Shown in pieces: positions 10,301 through 20,723 of a stretch of DNA of 64,000 bases. Made by a program: the position numbers and the translations under genes. Position 1 is the stretch's first letter. Every line of letters begins with the position of its first letter. The DNA lies in assembly GCA_012845835.1 (NCBI GenBank), contig JABAKD010000018.1:9153759-9217758 (forward strand). The letters run 5' to 3'. Below the pieces are notes generated by a model that had not been told where the DNA came from, did no database searches, and worked only from the letters and a program-made list of their open reading frames with translations. The stretch comes from Undaria pinnatifida. Taxonomy: Eukaryota > Sar > Phaeophyceae > Laminariales > Alariaceae.

Positions 10301-12435
10301 GAACAATGCGAGAAGGCAGCCTGGAAATTATGGGAGAGCATGGCGGTTCACCCCAGCTGGGTGACGCTCTGCGTTGCTACGCAGAAAGGCGCGGCCACAG
10401 CTGCTGCTGTGCATATACCATTTGTAGCTTCGTGATGCTGCTGTGCATATACCATTTGTAGCTTCGTGATGCTGCTGTGCATATATATACCATTTGTAGC
10501 TTCGTCATGCTGCAGGCTCATCATAGCTTCAGCTACTGCTGTACATCATGTACATGTACGTGCTGCTGTAGACTACCGGGGGTTCAAAAATATTGAGAGT
10601 TCGCAGTTCTCCACGACGCCTAGCTGCTGCTGTGCATATACCATTTGTAGCTTCGTGATTCTGCTGTGCATATACCATTTGTAGCTTCGTGATGCTGCTG
10701 TGCATATACCTTTTGTAGCTTCGTGATGCTGCAGGCTCATCATAGCTTCAGCTACTGCTAAAATCATGTACATGTATACGTGCTGCTGTAGACTACCGGG
10801 GGTTCAAAAATATTGAGAGTTCGCAGTTCTCCACTACGCCTGGGTGGCATGTGTTCTCGGGGATTACGATCTTTTCTTCCCCAGATCCTAGCACAAACCT
10901 CGCTTAGTGGCCTTTACAATGGCGACGCCGGCCAGGTAATCGACCCCCCCCCGTGTGTCGGAGGTCAGAGAACACGTACCGAAGAAATAACGCGAAGACA
11001 TTAGCCCTGTGTGCAGACTACGCACCAAACGTCTCACAGGGCACGATTTTTCGGAGATCTCGTCGTAGATCTCGACGTCGAGGCCTCGCGCGCGCGCTAC
11101 GGCGCCGAGCGGGCGGATCAGCTGAGCCGGTGGTTGCAGGCGAGGCGGGGGCACGCCTCAGCGAAGAAACCGCGCGGAAAGGCGGTCAGAGGCGGGAGAT
11201 ATCCGCAGACGTAAGGATGTGCATATGTGATAAGCGAACTAAGATATATAGATTTATGCCGTAGTTCAAACTAAGGCATGTTGGGTATAGATATATTTTT
11301 GTAATTTAGAACTACCCACTAAGCTATGAAGTCACGTGACTACGTGGGCCAGTGGGTAGTTCTATATAACCAACGACGCAAACACTAAAACAGCACATTT
11401 CCTCGGGAAAAACGTACCAAGAGGACCATGAGCCAGGAGTCTCCGACTACTCGTAAAGAGTCGTACCACGACGCTTATTGTACGACGACATTTTTTTGTT
11501 CACCGTCATATCACATGAGTCAAGGAATACGAACGATTACTGCTGTGTTTGTCTCCGACGGATTTTGAGTGAACGACTGCCTGCCGCGCGCGACTGAATT
11601 ATGAGCGAGTGATTATCGGGTATACATTGATGCTGCTTTATGTCTTTCTCCGTAGGCCACCGCCACCAAAGATCACCACGATGTGCCAGGTATACCTTAC
11701 ACCGTACATCATCGCGGTGGCACGTATCACGCCTCTCGCAGCAAGTTGTACAAACTTCAACTTATCATACCTCTCGTATCAAGTGTGAGTGCAACAACTT
11801 GCAGAGAGAGGTTCATGTTTCACACCACATCATATTGACAACACACGCGCACGCGAAGGGTTTGGCGGACCGAAACAATCGCCAGACTCGAGGAAAGCAC
11901 CCAGTGCCAGCGTGCCCGCTTTCGTTTGGGTGGCAGATCCTGAGCTTCAGCGACGAATGGGTCAACACGCGGTGTGTGTACCACACTATTAATATGACAC
12001 TGCACCTGTATGCGATGCACCAGGTACTGCTAGATAAACTCTAGACGTCTCGTAAAGGCTACTGCTACTGTAGCACAACGCGTGTAGCGGCGTCGCTCAG
12101 TCGTCGCTGCCCCTGGTACCCAGTCGTTGGTACCTTTTGAGATATAAGTATGAGGACCTTTTAGTTACTAATATTGATACAAAATGGTCCTTATATTTAC
12201 GGGTTTTAAGTGGTACCAATACCAAGAAGACCAGCCAGCTATACAAGACCCCATGTCATATAATACCAACGCCAATGACAACAACAACGCCAACGCATAG
12301 CTCTGTATGTCTCTGTTCTTCTTCCAACTCGAGAACTCACCGGCCGCAAGGGTGATCGTCTCCATGCCTGGCGTAGAAGCTGTCGAGGTTATCGTGTGGT
12401 TTGGTTGCGACTTCTGCTGCTGCTGCTGCCGCTGC

Positions 12436-12470
<35 letters not shown>

Positions 12471-12650
12471 ATTTGACGTAGTACCTGCGGTTGAAGAATA
12501 AAAGGTTCTTGTACTCTTGTATGCCGTGTGTTGAGGAGGTGAACTCTTGTCACGCACGCCGGCTTGTTGCGGTGCTGCTATTGTGTGGGGCGGTTGGGTG
12601 TGGTGTGTCCGCGTGTGGAGCAAGGGAGCTCGCGAAGCATCCAGTGCCAT
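7376..12650 (-). CDS. msrA: Peptide methionine-S-sulfoxide reductase A, five exons
   Basis: MsrA reduces methionine-S-sulfoxide in proteins, usually recharged by thioredoxin. The exons, in coding order on the minus strand, are 12341-12650, 9253-9356, 8679-8830, 7954-8070 and 7376-7514. Phases agree at every junction and give 273 residues. Family signatures are [20 protein letters not shown] (catalytic cysteine in GCFW), [35 protein letters not shown] and the C-terminal NGYCK, which may hold a resolving cysteine. The intron between exons 3 and 4 is GC-AG (GCGAGT donor). The first ATG in frame is at 12650. About 90 residues precede the domain, rich in H, T, S and Q with a polyglutamine tract; they could be an organelle-targeting leader or disordered. 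An acceptor-like CCGCAG near 12490 leaves the 5' end uncertain. The 3-kb first intron holds several tandem repeats. Confidence 0.93.
8081..8281 (+). other. Small basic reading frame inside msrA intron 3
   Basis: An ATG-started frame of 66 codons, rich in lysine and arginine, lies antisense within the intron. Its end ([10 protein letters not shown]) is echoed by a short similar DNA word at about 7215-7235 and by weaker ones near 12.18 and 32.22 kb, so it may be a fragment of a dispersed repeat. No function is claimed. Confidence 0.25.
8405..8612 (+). repeat. Degenerate minisatellite of about 21 bp
   Basis: About ten imperfect units of the type GCTAACGACCAGCAAGCAAC, lying within msrA intron 3. 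Confidence 0.85.
9450..9468 (+). repeat. Short interstitial telomere-like motif
   Basis: CCCTAACCCTAACC, two full TTAGGG-type units in complement. Similar short tracts occur near 14857, 51911, 60658 and 61855. Confidence 0.6.
10399..10841 (+). repeat. Two-copy higher-order repeat (about 220 bp)
   Basis: Unit 1 is 10399-10620 and unit 2 is 10622-10841. They are almost identical. Each starts with three copies of a roughly 35-bp subunit (GCTGCTGTGCATATACCATT then TGTAGCTTCGTGAT) and ends with a unique segment containing TGCAGGCTCATCATAGCTTC, ACATGTA palindromes and GACTACCGGGGGTTC. It sits in msrA intron 1. The unit-within-unit arrangement is that of a higher-order satellite. Confidence 0.92.
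11307..11364. repeat. 14-bp perfect inverted repeat around a CACGTG palindrome
   Basis: TAGAACTACCCACT (11307-11320) pairs perfectly with AGTGGGTAGTTCTA (11351-11364). The 30-nt loop holds the 10-bp palindrome GTCACGTGAC, a G-box-like site. TATATAAC follows directly. It could be a foldback element remnant or a regulatory site in msrA intron 1. Confidence 0.7.
12412..12470 (-). repeat. CAG/CTG triplet tract coding polyglutamine
   Basis: About 18 CAG-type triplets with two CGG/CGC interruptions on the coding strand, within msrA exon 1, encoding a glutamine run broken by arginines. Confidence 0.9.
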
Positions 12651-13185
12651 GCGGGTTAGAACGCGGCGCAATTGACCGGGAGATCCCGCTAGAAATATTC
12701 AATGACCCGATGTCCCGCGACGATGATCTGGATGGATCCGAGTCTATTTTAAACTTCATAAGAAGTTTCTTTTTCCCCCTAAAATTTCTGACAGGTGAAT
12801 TGGGTGAAACTACAATTCATCCCCTGTCCCCTATTTTAACTTTTACATAATACATGCAAACCCAATCAAAATCCCCTATCCCCTTCCACAATTGGTGGCG
12901 TTACTACACCTTTGTGAAAAATGCGGCATAATTTCATGCGCGTCGATGCTGGTACGACCAGTCAGACCAGTAGCAGCGCGAAAGAGCAAGAACAGAGGAC
13001 AGAGCATCAAATCTATGATTTGATTCGTCTCCAGATTCCCTGCCACCCCTCAACGCAGCACCGACCCTACCACAAAGCGAGCCCACAACCAGGCAGACCA
13101 ACAACAGGACCCGCAGAAAACCGAGCGCAGATCAACCAGGTTTCCCCTGACAAGCCTAATATCCCACCAGCCCCCTCCCAAAAAC
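12651..13185. promoter_or_regulatory. Divergent intergenic region between msrA and bestrophin
   Basis: Both neighbours start outward from this 535-bp region, so it should hold both promoters and 5' UTRs. No clear TATA box is seen. AT-rich patches lie at about 12750-12860 and an A/C-rich, G-poor stretch runs into the bestrophin start at 13186. The shared promoter is inferred from gene orientation only. Confidence 0.6.
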
Positions 13186-16100
13186 ATGGGTCGCTCTCCT
13201 GAAAGGCGAGCCGGCGGCGGTACCATCACCCTGATGTACACCCTTGTGTTCCTCGGTGGCTTGACAACCACCTTGAGCTTCTCCCCGGGAACATCCTCCC
13301 CCTTCCTCGGGGGGAAGAGTAGTGCGCTCCGGAGAGCGCAGGTCGTGCCTCAAGCCGTGACAGGGGCGACAGCGCTGACGGCCGCGACAACGCGGTCGAG
13401 TACTGGCGTCTGGCGAAAAGGCATTCGGAACGGCTTGAGGATGCGTGGAGCAATCAGGCGCAAGAGAAGCTGGGGGCAAGGAATGTGGAACAAGTTCACG
13501 AGCCCCCCTGCTGCGGGTAGGGCGCACGATGAGGTCACCTTTAGGAGTGGGTGTGAGGGGAGGACGCTCACCATACCTCAAGGTTGGTTCGCAGCTCGTA
13601 ATTTCGTGTTCTGGCAAAGTTCTCCGAGCTCCCTCTATCATCATGGCTGTCAAGATGCATGTCCGTTGATTTGTTTTCTCGTGTTTTTCGTCAGGTAAAG
13701 AGGTTGTTTTTGGCTTTTTTCCGCGTTTCTATACTGTATCCTAGATGTTTTTTTTTGTGCTTTCAAGGATGCTTGTTTTTCTTTTTTCCACTTTTCCATA
13801 CTGTATCCTAGATGTTTTTATGTTTTTTGGTTGCTTTCAAGATGTTCCTTTTTGGCGTTCATGAGTCATTACATGTGGCTTTCTTCGAGACAGCAGTGGC
13901 TGTCTTTGTTTGCGGCAGTATGCGGTGTGCGGTGGTTCTGCTGTGTTGCTGCTGCTGCGCTGTAGTTGTGCTGTGTGCGCGGAGTGTCTGCCAGCTCATC
14001 TACCACATGTCGAAGCTACCAACACACACGCCAAGATTCCCCCATGCGCGAGGTTACTATCTCGCAGAACCAATTGGCCGCCGTGCACCTGGCAGTTCGG
14101 AGGGAGCAGGGAGGACTCTGTGTGTTCTTGTATCATGTCCTTCCTGCCATCCCCACTATTATCTGCCAGCTCGCCTTCACCATGATGTCGAATCTACGAA
14201 CACCTTGTACGAGCACATCTCTTCCCCACATGCTCAACCATGGCAACCGGTTCGTGCAGCAGCAGAGCAGAGGGCACTTGTGTTTCTCGTCTTACGTCTC
14301 CCGCACGGTCCGCAACGTATCGCTTTGATACTCGTGCACGTACGCTGTTCTTGTTCCCAGTTGCAGTTTCCTGTTTTGTCCTTGATGGAGCGCAGAAAAC
14401 GAATCGAACATTTCCTGTCTCGTTTTTTCCAATTTTATTAGTGTTTTTAGTGTCGGAAAATAGCGGGGTGATTTTCCCCCCCTCAGAATATCAAAATAAT
14501 GTTGATGCATGATGTTGACGAGGGCTGCCTCCTGCCAATGCTGCTTTCTGCGGTGGTGTGTCCCTGGATACTCGTATTTTTTCTGGATACGTCGTCGTGC
14601 CGCTCTATTTTTTTCAACAGGTCTTAAATACGTCAGCTGTCAGTTGCAGCTAGCTGTCAGTTGTGCGAGTTCGACAAATTTAGGGTCTCGATCGTCTCGA
14701 TACTCATCTTTTTGCAATCAGCGTGATGCGCCGGCCGCTCGTCTTCACAGCAGTTTTGACAGATGAATTATCCCTTGAATGTTGGTGACTCCTATCCTAC
14801 AGTGTGTTAGACTATAGGATAATACTATTAATAGTAGTATGGATGTTGCCAGGGTTAGGGTTGTTACTAGCAATGCGATTTCTACGTAAAATGTACGCCG
14901 TATGCCGCCTTCGTACACGGGGGGTTGACGCAACAGCGTGTCAGTCATGTTTTGTTTTGACACTGCAAGGCCGAATCCACCATCAATCGTAGCTGATGTA
15001 CGAGTATTTGGCATGTACACGGTGGTATACCCCTGTCTCGTGGTTTGTCACCGCATAATTTTGTCTCTCTCTAGTCTATGCATATTATAATGAATAGTCA
15101 CGGATACTTGGTGTACTGGATGTCGACCGGTTGAAATATCGAAATAACACTTTATTGTGAAGAGCACACACACTAAATACATATCTGGACGCTTTTCACT
15201 AGCCATGAAGTAGAGGCAACTCAGCTCTACCGTGCGTTTCTTCGAATCAAATACCCATCCCCCCTTGCCCATTTTCGCACGATACTCATCGGCGGCTTGG
15301 TGGCACAGCCTCAGCACGCTACCCACGAGTATTATTGCACCGCATCAAGCACTATTGTTTCGTCTCCCCCAAAACAAGAATGAATTTTCTGGTATTTATT
15401 ACGTACAGCTGTGTGAATCGGCACGACTTAAGTCAGCAATGACTTACTAGTCTGACAAATAGTTAGTCGTTTTACGGTGGTGCCGACTATCCGACTTATT
15501 GAGTTTGCGTACTTGTATGTATTTAGGAAGGATTGTTCAATGCGGAATGCATTTTTGTGTGTAATGGGCGCGGCCCCCTCGCCCGGGAGGGGGCAGGTTT
15601 GACTCGCTTCGCTCGACTGACGTAAATCGGCAAATCGGCTGGCCTTCATCTGGCTTCGCCCGCCGACTTGCTGACTAAAGTCAGTTAGTTGGCTGATGGC
15701 ACCCACCGATTGGTTATTTGTCGTGCAATCCTGCGGGCTGACAGCTCTAATAAGACATGTCCCCCAAAACAGAAATTATACGAGTATGTTGCTTTGTTTG
15801 GTTGTTTTGACGCCGAGAGCTCACCTATCATACATAGCATGGGAGCACTGGGCGACTGCTATCATCGCAGTTGCGTTCATGCCCCACGGCTGGAACAGAC
15901 AGACAGAAGTAGTATATGGGACGGCGGGGTGTTCTTTTTTAATCTTCAATGGTGTCAATTTTCGTATCAAATATTTTGCTCAAGACCCCCCCCCTTCCCG
16001 AGGTGGAACGGTGATCCGTCTCGACGGGGATGCGTGGTCAATGGTCAATGGCTTGAGGAAAGCAACAAAAGAAACCCCCTCCCCCCCCCCCGTTTTTTTT

Positions 16101-19100
16101 TTTTTAAAGCTTTTAAACGCGTTAATTTTATAATGCAGCGGAGCGATATTCATCGGTGGCTTGGTGGCACAACCTCAGGACCGTCCGCACGGGCGTCATG
16201 CACCGCATCAAGCACTACTGCATGCTACGAAGTTTTTTTTTTTTTTTTTTTAAGTCGATCCGTTGGCTTTACGTCAATCAGTTTGGCTTATGGTCAGTCA
16301 CTTTGACTTTACATAAGTCAAGTAGTTGGCCGTTAAGCTAATTAGTGGCCTTTAAGCTAATTAGTGTGCTTCAAGTCAATCAGTTTGGCTCTGAGTAAAT
16401 TATGGGCTTTGAGACCAATAATTGGATGGTTGTGTTGCTTGTCCACCCAAGCAATAACTAGCTGTCAGGTCCAGGTCGCTCGCACCCACCCCTACCACCA
16501 ATCTCCTTCCCTCCCCCTACTGATTCGTGCAGCGGAGCGATATTCATCTGCAGCTTGGTGGCACAACCTCAGGACCCTCCCCACAAGCGTGATCCTGCAC
16601 CGCATCAAGCACCCGCTCCTCGCGCAGACGTGCTGGGCCACGGCGGTTTCTTTGGTCCATGCCGCTTCGAGAGGCATGTGGTCCATGAGCATTAAGGTGA
16701 TGAAGAAGACTGGGTAGGGTAGGGTAGGGTTGAGTTGGGTTCGGCTGGGTTGGGTTGGGTTGGGTTGGGTTGGGTTGGGTTGGGTTGGGTTGGGTTGGCT
16801 TATGCTGGGTCGGATGGGGTTGGGAGAGTTGGGCTGGCTGGGGTGGGATGCGGCGGCAGGGGTGGGTGAGCTGGTTGGTCGAATGAAGTGGGGGGTGTTC
16901 ACTGGCGACGGTGCTCCCCCGTTCTAGATATATTTGGGCGACGGCGTTTGGATTTGAAAGACGGCGTTTTGCTTTGATTTCGCCCGTCGGCAGGACAACT
17001 ATTAGTTGGTGGTTGGATTTGTTTGCGTGCGCCGCACGAACTTTCCTATTTTTAATAATATCTTGAGGGGGTAAGAGCTTCGAGCTCATCTCGCCTCTAC
17101 TCCTTCCCGCGTTGACACTCAACAGTCTCGAATCGCCTCGCTGTCTGTTGACGATATTACCTTATATTGCCTTTACCCGGTATGCGGTAGTAGCCTACTG
17201 TACCGAGGGTTGGTTCCGAGACATGTGGTCGCCGACGAAGCCAGCAGACACCGCAAAAAATGCGTCGGTTCTCTTAGCACTGGTTGTCCTGCCGTGTCGC
17301 TGAAACCTAACCCCCTGCTCTGCCCCTTGGCGATCTGTCCCCTGCCGTTTCGACATGTACTGGTTTGTTCAGCCGCACACCCTTCTTGGGTCGGCGCTTG
17401 GACTGCTGCTGGTTTTCCGCACTAACGCGGCGTATCAGCGGTTTCAGGAGGGGCGGAAGCTGTGGGAGGAGCTGCTGAACGTTTCCAGAGACATCGCCCG
17501 GATGAGCTCCCTCTACGAAGACAGTGAGCTTTTTTTTTGTAATGATAACTGCGGGCGCGGGGGGAGGGGGGGGGGCATGTTAATGGAGGCAAGGTGGGGG
17601 GGGGGCGTACTCATTTGTTGCATGCCTTAGTCATTTGACCATTGAACACGCATCCCTTTCGAGACGGAGACGGAGCGCGGTGAGGGAGGGCTTTTTGGCA
17701 CGTGGTTTTTTTTGTAGGAAAAATTCACTAAAATCGTGGGAGAAAACGGCGAAAGTCGGGGCAAAGCAATGGTTTCCTGTGAAAGTCACGAAATTCGTGG
17801 AAAAAAACAACAACCAAAATCTTTTAACAACCTCGGCAATCGTGTTGTGGCAGACGGTGTATACTATAACCACGAAAAGCTTGTCAAAAGCTGGGACCAT
17901 CGCAAAGAACCCTTGAAAGTCAGCCATGCGACAGCCACGAAAAACACGGTTAACGCCTTTGTGACTGGAAACCCGTGTTTGGGGACAGGACCCTTGAAAT
18001 TAGCATAGGAATATGTTTTGGGGCTCTAAAGGGGTTAAGCCACGGAAAAATCGTTGGAATGCCACGAAATCCATGTGGAAGCTAAAACCACGTTCAAATC
18101 ACACCGCCCGCCCATCCTGGTGTCGCCTCCTTTCCTGCGCGGTGTGTTTCTGCACTCAGTTTCATCGCTTTTTCCCCTTCGCGCTTTGTGTGCCTTTTCC
18201 GCTGTTCTTTCTCTCATCGGTGTGGTGCGTTCGACCGACGGCTGTGTTGGTGCATCTTCAGCGTTCGGACCACGCTTGGTTCAGCGCGTCGGGAATTTGT
18301 TGGCTTGCCACGCTGTCATCCTACAGGTGAGCTATATACCGCTATGGGAAGAAGAGGAGGACGAGGAGGACTGGAAGGAGGAGGGGCAGGAGGAGGGGTG
18401 CTATGAACAGCGAAAAATGGGTGTTATTTGAAAGAGGCGTGGCGGTGGGGGAGGGAGGGGGATTTGGGGGAGGCTCGGACGGGGTGGGGACGGGGAGGGG
18501 GAGTTTTAATTATGCGCTTGTTCTTCCGTCACGAGGATTCTGTGTGCTGGAGCCTACTGGGAACGAGGTGCCCGAGAGCCTATCTCTTCCCCCTTCGCCG
18601 CCTCCGCTTTTTGCATTTTTAGGGACACCTTCAAAGGTACCAGGTGTACGTTGCCGCACGTTTGGCAAGACCCCCACCCCAACCTACTCCCTTCCTCCCC
18701 CCCCCCCCGCCCCTCCTCCGACACCGCCTTCCATTTTTAGGAACACCTTCAAGGATATAAGTTGCCTCAGGTTTGGCAGGATCTGGTGCGACGGCATGAG
18801 GTGGACGAGCTGATGGCCACTACGTGTAACCGACCTCTGAAGGTCATCAACAAAATTTCCAGGGAGGTGAGAGACGAATCGACGCGTTATTATTTATTTG
18901 AAAAATACATAGGCTTATTTTTTTTTCGTGTAAGTATCAACGACTAAATAATATAGCCCAGGTAGGTAGGAGGGCACCCATGATTTTGGGGGATAAACTA
19001 CTTGGAATTAGCATGGGGATAAATACATACCAGGGTATATAGATAGTTGTAATAGGATTATGTAACGGCCACACGAGGTGTAGTATATTTACAAGTGCTA

Positions 19101-20723
19101 ACGGCCGCAACAACGTGGCATCTTGTAGAGGCAGCCGCACGACATGTGATATCTTGTAATAACGGTCGCTAACGAGGGTCGTATCTTACAACAACGGCCG
19201 TGTGATGTTTTCTCTTGCTTGATATTCTCACTCACTTCAACATCGGTTTTAATCTATATAAAAAAAATTGGTCGATCTCACAGCTGAAGTGTTTTTTTTT
19301 CCATTTTTTAAAAAGTATCGGTCGCGACGGAATGGCCTCTTCTAACAACGCCCGCATGATATTTGCGACATTTTTTTCACCGCAAATCTCTGGCGCAGAT
19401 CAAGGCGGTGCCCTACAGCGAGGACTGGTCTTCCCGGGAGAGGCTAGCCATCCTTGCCATGTGCAACAAGCTCAGCGCTACCATCGGCGGGTGCGAGCGG
19501 CTGGTGCAGACGCCGGTGCCCCTGCACTACGTAAGGCACACGAGCCGCTTTCTCACCATCTGGTGCTTTCTGCTTCCCTTGGTTATCGGTGAGAGCTTGG
19601 CCACCGCCGTCTATTAGTATGGGAAAGGTATTAACATGAGCGGTGGACGCATGGTTAACGAACTGAGGGTTTGTTTTTCGGATCGCCCCGCCTGTTGTAC
19701 ATGCACACCAGGTAGCTTGAATAGTCGTGCCGAATGTTTTGGTGTTCTCCAGGTGTGGGAATATTTTTATGTTTCATTTGTTTATTTTTTTCGTTTTTTT
19801 TTGTCGTTTAGTTTTTGTTTTGTTTTGTTTTTGTTTATTTTATTGATTTCGTTTTCTTGTGTTGGTTAGTTTTTATTATTTTTTTTATTTTTGTGTGTTG
19901 TTTTTTGTTTTGATCTCCGATGAACGAACCTTCTGCCCCCCGCCCTCGCCCCCCCCCCATCTGGTGGTTTCTGTACGTCGTGATCCAGTGGGGGAGATGG
20001 GCATGGCTACAGCACCTGTGGTTTGCCTCGCTACATGGGCTTTGTTCGGGATTCAAGAGATCGGTCTGCTTATCGAGGACCCTTTCCAGGTAACCACGGT
20101 ATATTCTATGTATACAGCACGGTACAGTACAATAACGGAAGGTACCATACGGTACGGTATGCTACGATACGGTACGGTACAGTGCTGTTTCTCGTTGCGA
20201 TACCGTAGAGTGCACATGGTGGGTTTTGATGTGGGCGCTCTTCCTAGATCTACTTTTTTCGTTGAATGTTTTGCTATGCTTTCATGACACTGACTGAGTT
20301 CAACTTCAAAACCAAGATTAACCCCGCTTCTCCTCCTCCTCTCATTTCCCCTCCCCGTCCTCCTCCCCTTTCCCCTCCCCATCCTCCTTCCCCTCACCCC
20401 CCCCCCCCCCCCCTCTTCCCTCCCCCCGTCCTTCCCCTCTTTACCCTCCAACCTGCTGCTGCCTTTCGTTTTCTTTATTACTATAATATGTGTTCCAGTC
20501 GGCGCTGAGCTTGGAGATCATGTGTAACACCGTGTACTCGGACGTGATGCAGACCATCGGGGCTACCGATCCCACCCTCCCCCAGCAGCCCATCCCCATG
20601 CAGTCCGGCATCACGGTGTCTGACGTTTCCCACCTGGACATTGACGAGGTCCTGCCCCTCTCAGCCCGCTGCAGACATCCTGCCTTGAAGACTTCCACTG
20701 ATGGAGTGGTTGCCACGCGGTAG
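13186..20723 (+). CDS. Bestrophin-family anion channel with plastid-type leader, eight exons
   Basis: Bestrophins (UPF0187/RFP-TM family) form pentameric chloride or bicarbonate channels; plastid forms act in the thylakoid. Exons: 13186-13582, 16533-16696, 17373-17523, 18262-18326, 18741-18866, 19399-19588, 19989-20089, 20499-20723. All phases agree, giving 472 residues. Family signatures are PHTLLGSALGLLLVFRTNAA with YQRFQEGRKLWEELLNVSRD (exon 3), then RPLKVINKIS (exon 5), TPVPLHYVRHTSRFL (exon 6) and ATWALFGIQEIGLLIEDPF (exon 7). Residues 14-30 are hydrophobic and are followed by LSFSPG, like the phenylalanine-bearing cleavage motif of heterokont bipartite plastid leaders, so a plastid location is inferred. 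Exon 1 is the least certain: its 3' donor was chosen because its phase matches exon 2. Intron 1 is about 2.9 kb. Confidence 0.93.
13711..13860 (+). repeat. 67-bp tandem duplication in bestrophin intron 1
   Basis: Two imperfect units share ATACTGTATCCTAGATG followed by a T-rich tract and GCTTTCAAG. Confidence 0.8.
15277..15357 (+). pseudogene. Decayed copy of bestrophin exon 2 (copy A)
   Basis: The segment matches the real exon at 16533-16696 from the CGATATTCATC block to the CACCGCATCAAGCAC block. It translates as RYSSAAWWHSLSTLPTS before a 2-nt deletion breaks the frame. The rest of the exon and its donor are missing. It lies upstream of the functional exon in the same intron. Confidence 0.85.
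16134..16229 (+). pseudogene. Decayed copy of bestrophin exon 2 (copy B)
   Basis: Begins with GCAGCGGAGCGATATTCATC, the same sequence as the real exon start including its AG acceptor. It stays open in the exon's frame (RYSSVAWWHNLRTVRTG) with a 3-nt deletion. After CATGCTACGAAG it runs into a T20-type tract, so the second half and the donor are lost. Confidence 0.87.
16250..16420 (+). repeat. Degenerate short tandem repeat
   Basis: Repeating words such as CAATCAGTTTGGCTT, AAGTCA and TTTAAGCTAATTAGTG recur with a loose spacing of about 22 bp, in bestrophin intron 1. Confidence 0.6.
16712..16800 (+). repeat. GGGTA/GGGTT pentanucleotide array
   Basis: Starts with GGGTA units, then becomes a run of GGGTT units, in bestrophin intron 2. 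Its complement, CCCAA, is the unit of the array at 49.9 kb. Confidence 0.95.
17951..18038 (+). mobile_element. TTAA-flanked miniature element, copy A
   Basis: An 88-bp unit bounded by TTAACGCCTTTG and CTCTAAAGGGGTTAA, which form imperfect terminal inverted repeats beginning TTAAC(G/C)CCTTT. The inside carries GGAAACCCGTGTTTGGGGAC and TTGAAATTAGCATAGGA. TTAA ends recall the target duplication of piggyBac-type MITEs, but no transposase is visible, so the superfamily is a guess. It lies in bestrophin intron 3. Confidence 0.7.
18613..18670 (+). pseudogene. Partial duplicate of bestrophin exon 5 acceptor and 5' end
   Basis: CATTTTTAGGGACACCTTCA, a short divergent stretch and CGTTTGGCAAGA closely match CATTTTTAGGAACACCTTCA through GGTTTGGCAGGA at the start of the real exon 5, about 122 bp downstream. 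It carries an AG acceptor but loses the frame into C-rich sequence. Confidence 0.75.
18985..19025 (+). repeat. Fragment of TTAA-type miniature element
   Basis: Carries GGGGGATAAACTACTTGGAA then TTAGCATGGGGA, the element core only. Confidence 0.55.

Noticed and set aside
10953-11264. A transposon-derived coding segment ([19 protein letters not shown])
   Set aside because: It looks protein-like, but no family could be named and no further segments support it.
13156-13653. Minus-strand frame of 165 codons opposite bestrophin exon 1
   Set aside because: The plus strand has an ATG, a signal-peptide core, a plastid cleavage-like motif and a donor in the phase required by exon 2; the minus frame has none of these.
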